This document shows, in pieces, positions 63,063 to 64,000 of a stretch of DNA of 64,000 bases. This DNA comes from Armatimonadota bacterium (lineage in GTDB: Bacteria; Armatimonadota; JADLDR01), in assembly GCA_020846535.1 (NCBI GenBank), contig JADLDR010000118.1, forward strand, positions 1-64,000, written 5' to 3'. Position numbers and translations under genes: made by a program. Under the pieces are notes generated by a model, which had not been told where the DNA came from, made no database searches, and saw nothing but the letters and a program-made list of their open reading frames with translations. Position 1 is the stretch's first letter; the number at the start of each line of letters is the position of its first letter.

Positions 63063-63581
63063 ATGAAACGGACGGACTCTAACGACAGCGGGCAGCCTGC
63101 CTACCCCGACCTGGTCCCCCGGCACCGGTCGTGGGCACAGATCAGCACCCGCAATTCGCTGATCGGGGCTGCAATCTTTCTCGGTTTTATCCTGCTGCTC
63201 TATCTTGCGGTCGAGCATGGAGGGGCCGCCACCGGAGTGCTGGCTGTCGTGGCTTTTGTCGCCCTGACCGTCGGCGCATTCTCGGTGATCGGGCTGATCT
63301 TCAAGCCCGCGCAAAAGACGGCTCTCACCACTAACCAGAAACTGGAGCAATCCGTTAGGGAGGCTCTGGACGCCGATCCCCGCGTGAACGCCAACCTGGT
63401 CCTCGTCCGAATTGAAAACGGCATCGCCTATCTGACCGGGCGGCAGGAAACCGTCGATGCCCGCGATGCGGCCACCGAAATCGTCGCTCACATTCCGGAC
63501 TCCAAGCTGTCTCCAACGATATCGAGATCATGCCCAGCGTTTGACAGAGACCTATCCACCGCATCGAAAGCCCCGACCTGA
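63063..63581 (+). CDS. BON-domain membrane protein, C-terminus frameshifted
   Basis: 172 residues as read. Two membrane helices (about 32-48 and 57-80) are followed by a BON domain (LEQSVREALDADPRVN, VRIENGIAYLTGRQETVDAR, AATEIVAHIPDS). After DSK the frame changes to an unlikely tail; the next frame reads VSNDIEIMPSV and a stop at 63542-63544, which is the normal BON end. A one-base loss near 63507 explains it. BON domains bind membranes or osmotic-stress partners. Confidence 0.78.
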   Translation: MKRTDSNDSGQPAYPDLVPRHRSWAQISTRNSLIGAAIFLGFILLLYLAVEHGGAATGVLAVVAFVALTVGAFSVIGLIFKPAQKTALTTNQKLEQSVREALDADPRVNANLVLVRIENGIAYLTGRQETVDARDAATEIVAHIPDSKLSPTISRSCPAFDRDLSTASKAPT

Positions 63582-63598
63582 CATCAGGCCGGGGCTTT
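63567..63598 (+). terminator. Hairpin after the BON gene, likely terminator
   Basis: AAAGCCCCGACCTG and CAGGCCGGGGCTTT pair around ACAT; the T-tract after it is short. It lies 22 bases past the presumed original BON stop at 63544. Confidence 0.5.
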
Positions 63599-63640
63599 GT
63601 GTTGGGCCAGGTAGGAGTAAAGGCGGCCTGCATGGAATGT

Positions 63641-63942
63641 TGTAGGGGCGCGATTTATCACGCCCCATAGCGATCCAGATAAGGTAAAACATCCTCCGCT
63701 CCTGGGGGCGGGGGGACCGCTCTCCCCTGGCCTGGGTTGCCTCTCTCCCCTAACCCCTCTCCCCGAAACGGGGAGAGGGGGAGAGAGGGTGCGGTGCTTG
63801 ACCATCCCATCTCCTCCCCCTGCCTGTTTCGGGAAGGGGGAGGGGGGGTTAGGGAACAATCTATCAAAGGCCCGCACCCCGCCCCGGCGGGACAGTCACC
63901 CTGATCTGGATCGCGATGGGGCGAACCTTGTGTTCGCTCCTG
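63641..63942. mobile_element. Inverted partial copy of the MITE-like element
   Basis: Read on the minus strand this segment follows the core of the element at 26684-26986 almost throughout: GATCAGGGTGACTGTCCCGC, a TTCCCTAACCCCCC block, CTCTCTCCCCCTCTCCCC, CAGGAGCGGAGGAT and TTACCTTATCTGGATCGCTA. The outer AAGTTGC arms of the first copy are absent. No coding sequence. Confidence 0.65.
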
Positions 63943-63975
63943 AAAAAGCCCTTGCAGAAAGGAATCTATCCGATC

Positions 63976-64000
63976 ATGAAGCTCCGCTTTCTCGGCACTT
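63976..64000 (+). CDS. Start of a further gene, cut by the window edge
   Basis: ATG 63976 follows AAAGGA and opens MKLRFLGT, the usual first strand of metallo-beta-lactamase-fold hydrolases. Only eight codons are visible, so the family is a guess. Confidence 0.35.

Overview
This is a GC-rich (roughly 60%) bacterial chromosome segment. The conserved order topA - trmFO - xerC, a CheC/CheD/CheX-type chemotaxis set, many secreted glycoside hydrolases and beta-helix proteins, MtaA-type methyltransferases and abundant short palindromic repeats fit a free-living, polysaccharide-degrading bacterium. Armatimonadota or a nearby deep lineage is my best guess, but this is inference: no rRNA is present to settle it. 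I saw no tRNA, rRNA, CRISPR array, transposase or phage structural gene.

Layout. 1-2.4 kb (minus): a beta-helix protein and a divergent ketol-acid reductoisomerase homologue with altered active-site residues. 2.5-12 kb (plus): topA, trmFO and xerC, split by about 4.8 kb of defence-type genes (VapBC-like toxin-antitoxin, a first DNA methylase, a nucleotidyltransferase, then an AT-rich second methylase with a Bpu10I-like restriction endonuclease whose 5' end is out of frame). 12-16 kb: a neutral-ceramidase-like hydrolase and the pabB-pabC pair for p-aminobenzoate. 16-26 kb: large secreted carbohydrate-active proteins, one of them broken, plus a redoxin gene interrupted by an in-frame TGA. 26-31 kb: small membrane proteins, a MITE-like element, a PHP phosphoesterase, a TPR membrane protein and a GT28-type glycosyltransferase. 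31-36 kb (minus): the chemotaxis operon cheC-cheD-HDOD-cheB-cheR-cheY-cheX-cheW, without cheA or a receptor. 36-40 kb: nucleotidase-like, metallophosphoesterase, glutaminyl-cyclase-like and oxidoreductase genes, then an intergenic segment that folds into a strong multibranched structure. 40-45 kb (minus): iorA-iorB-paaK-ACT, a coupled operon for aryl-pyruvate oxidation. 45-48 kb: a broken HEPN/MNT pair, two MtaA-type methyltransferase genes and a rhomboid-like protein. 48-54 kb: a secreted hydrolase, a Crp/Fnr regulator with a clear terminator, DinB, and a 29-residue membrane peptide. 53-62 kb (plus): a compact sugar operon (isomerase, glycerate kinase, lyxose-isomerase-like cupin, Gfo/Idh/MocA oxidoreductase, FGGY kinase, creatininase family, and a GNAT-GH38 fusion). 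62-64 kb: a small membrane protein, a pentapeptide-repeat protein, a BON-domain protein, an inverted partner of the 26.6 kb repeat element, and the first codons of a further gene.

How it fits together. The secreted hydrolases and beta-helix proteins would release sugars; the 53-62 kb operon would isomerise, oxidise and phosphorylate them. The IorAB/PaaK/ACT operon handles aromatic keto acids. At least five genes are broken by small indels or a stop codon, so either sequencing error or real decay must be considered when reading this window.
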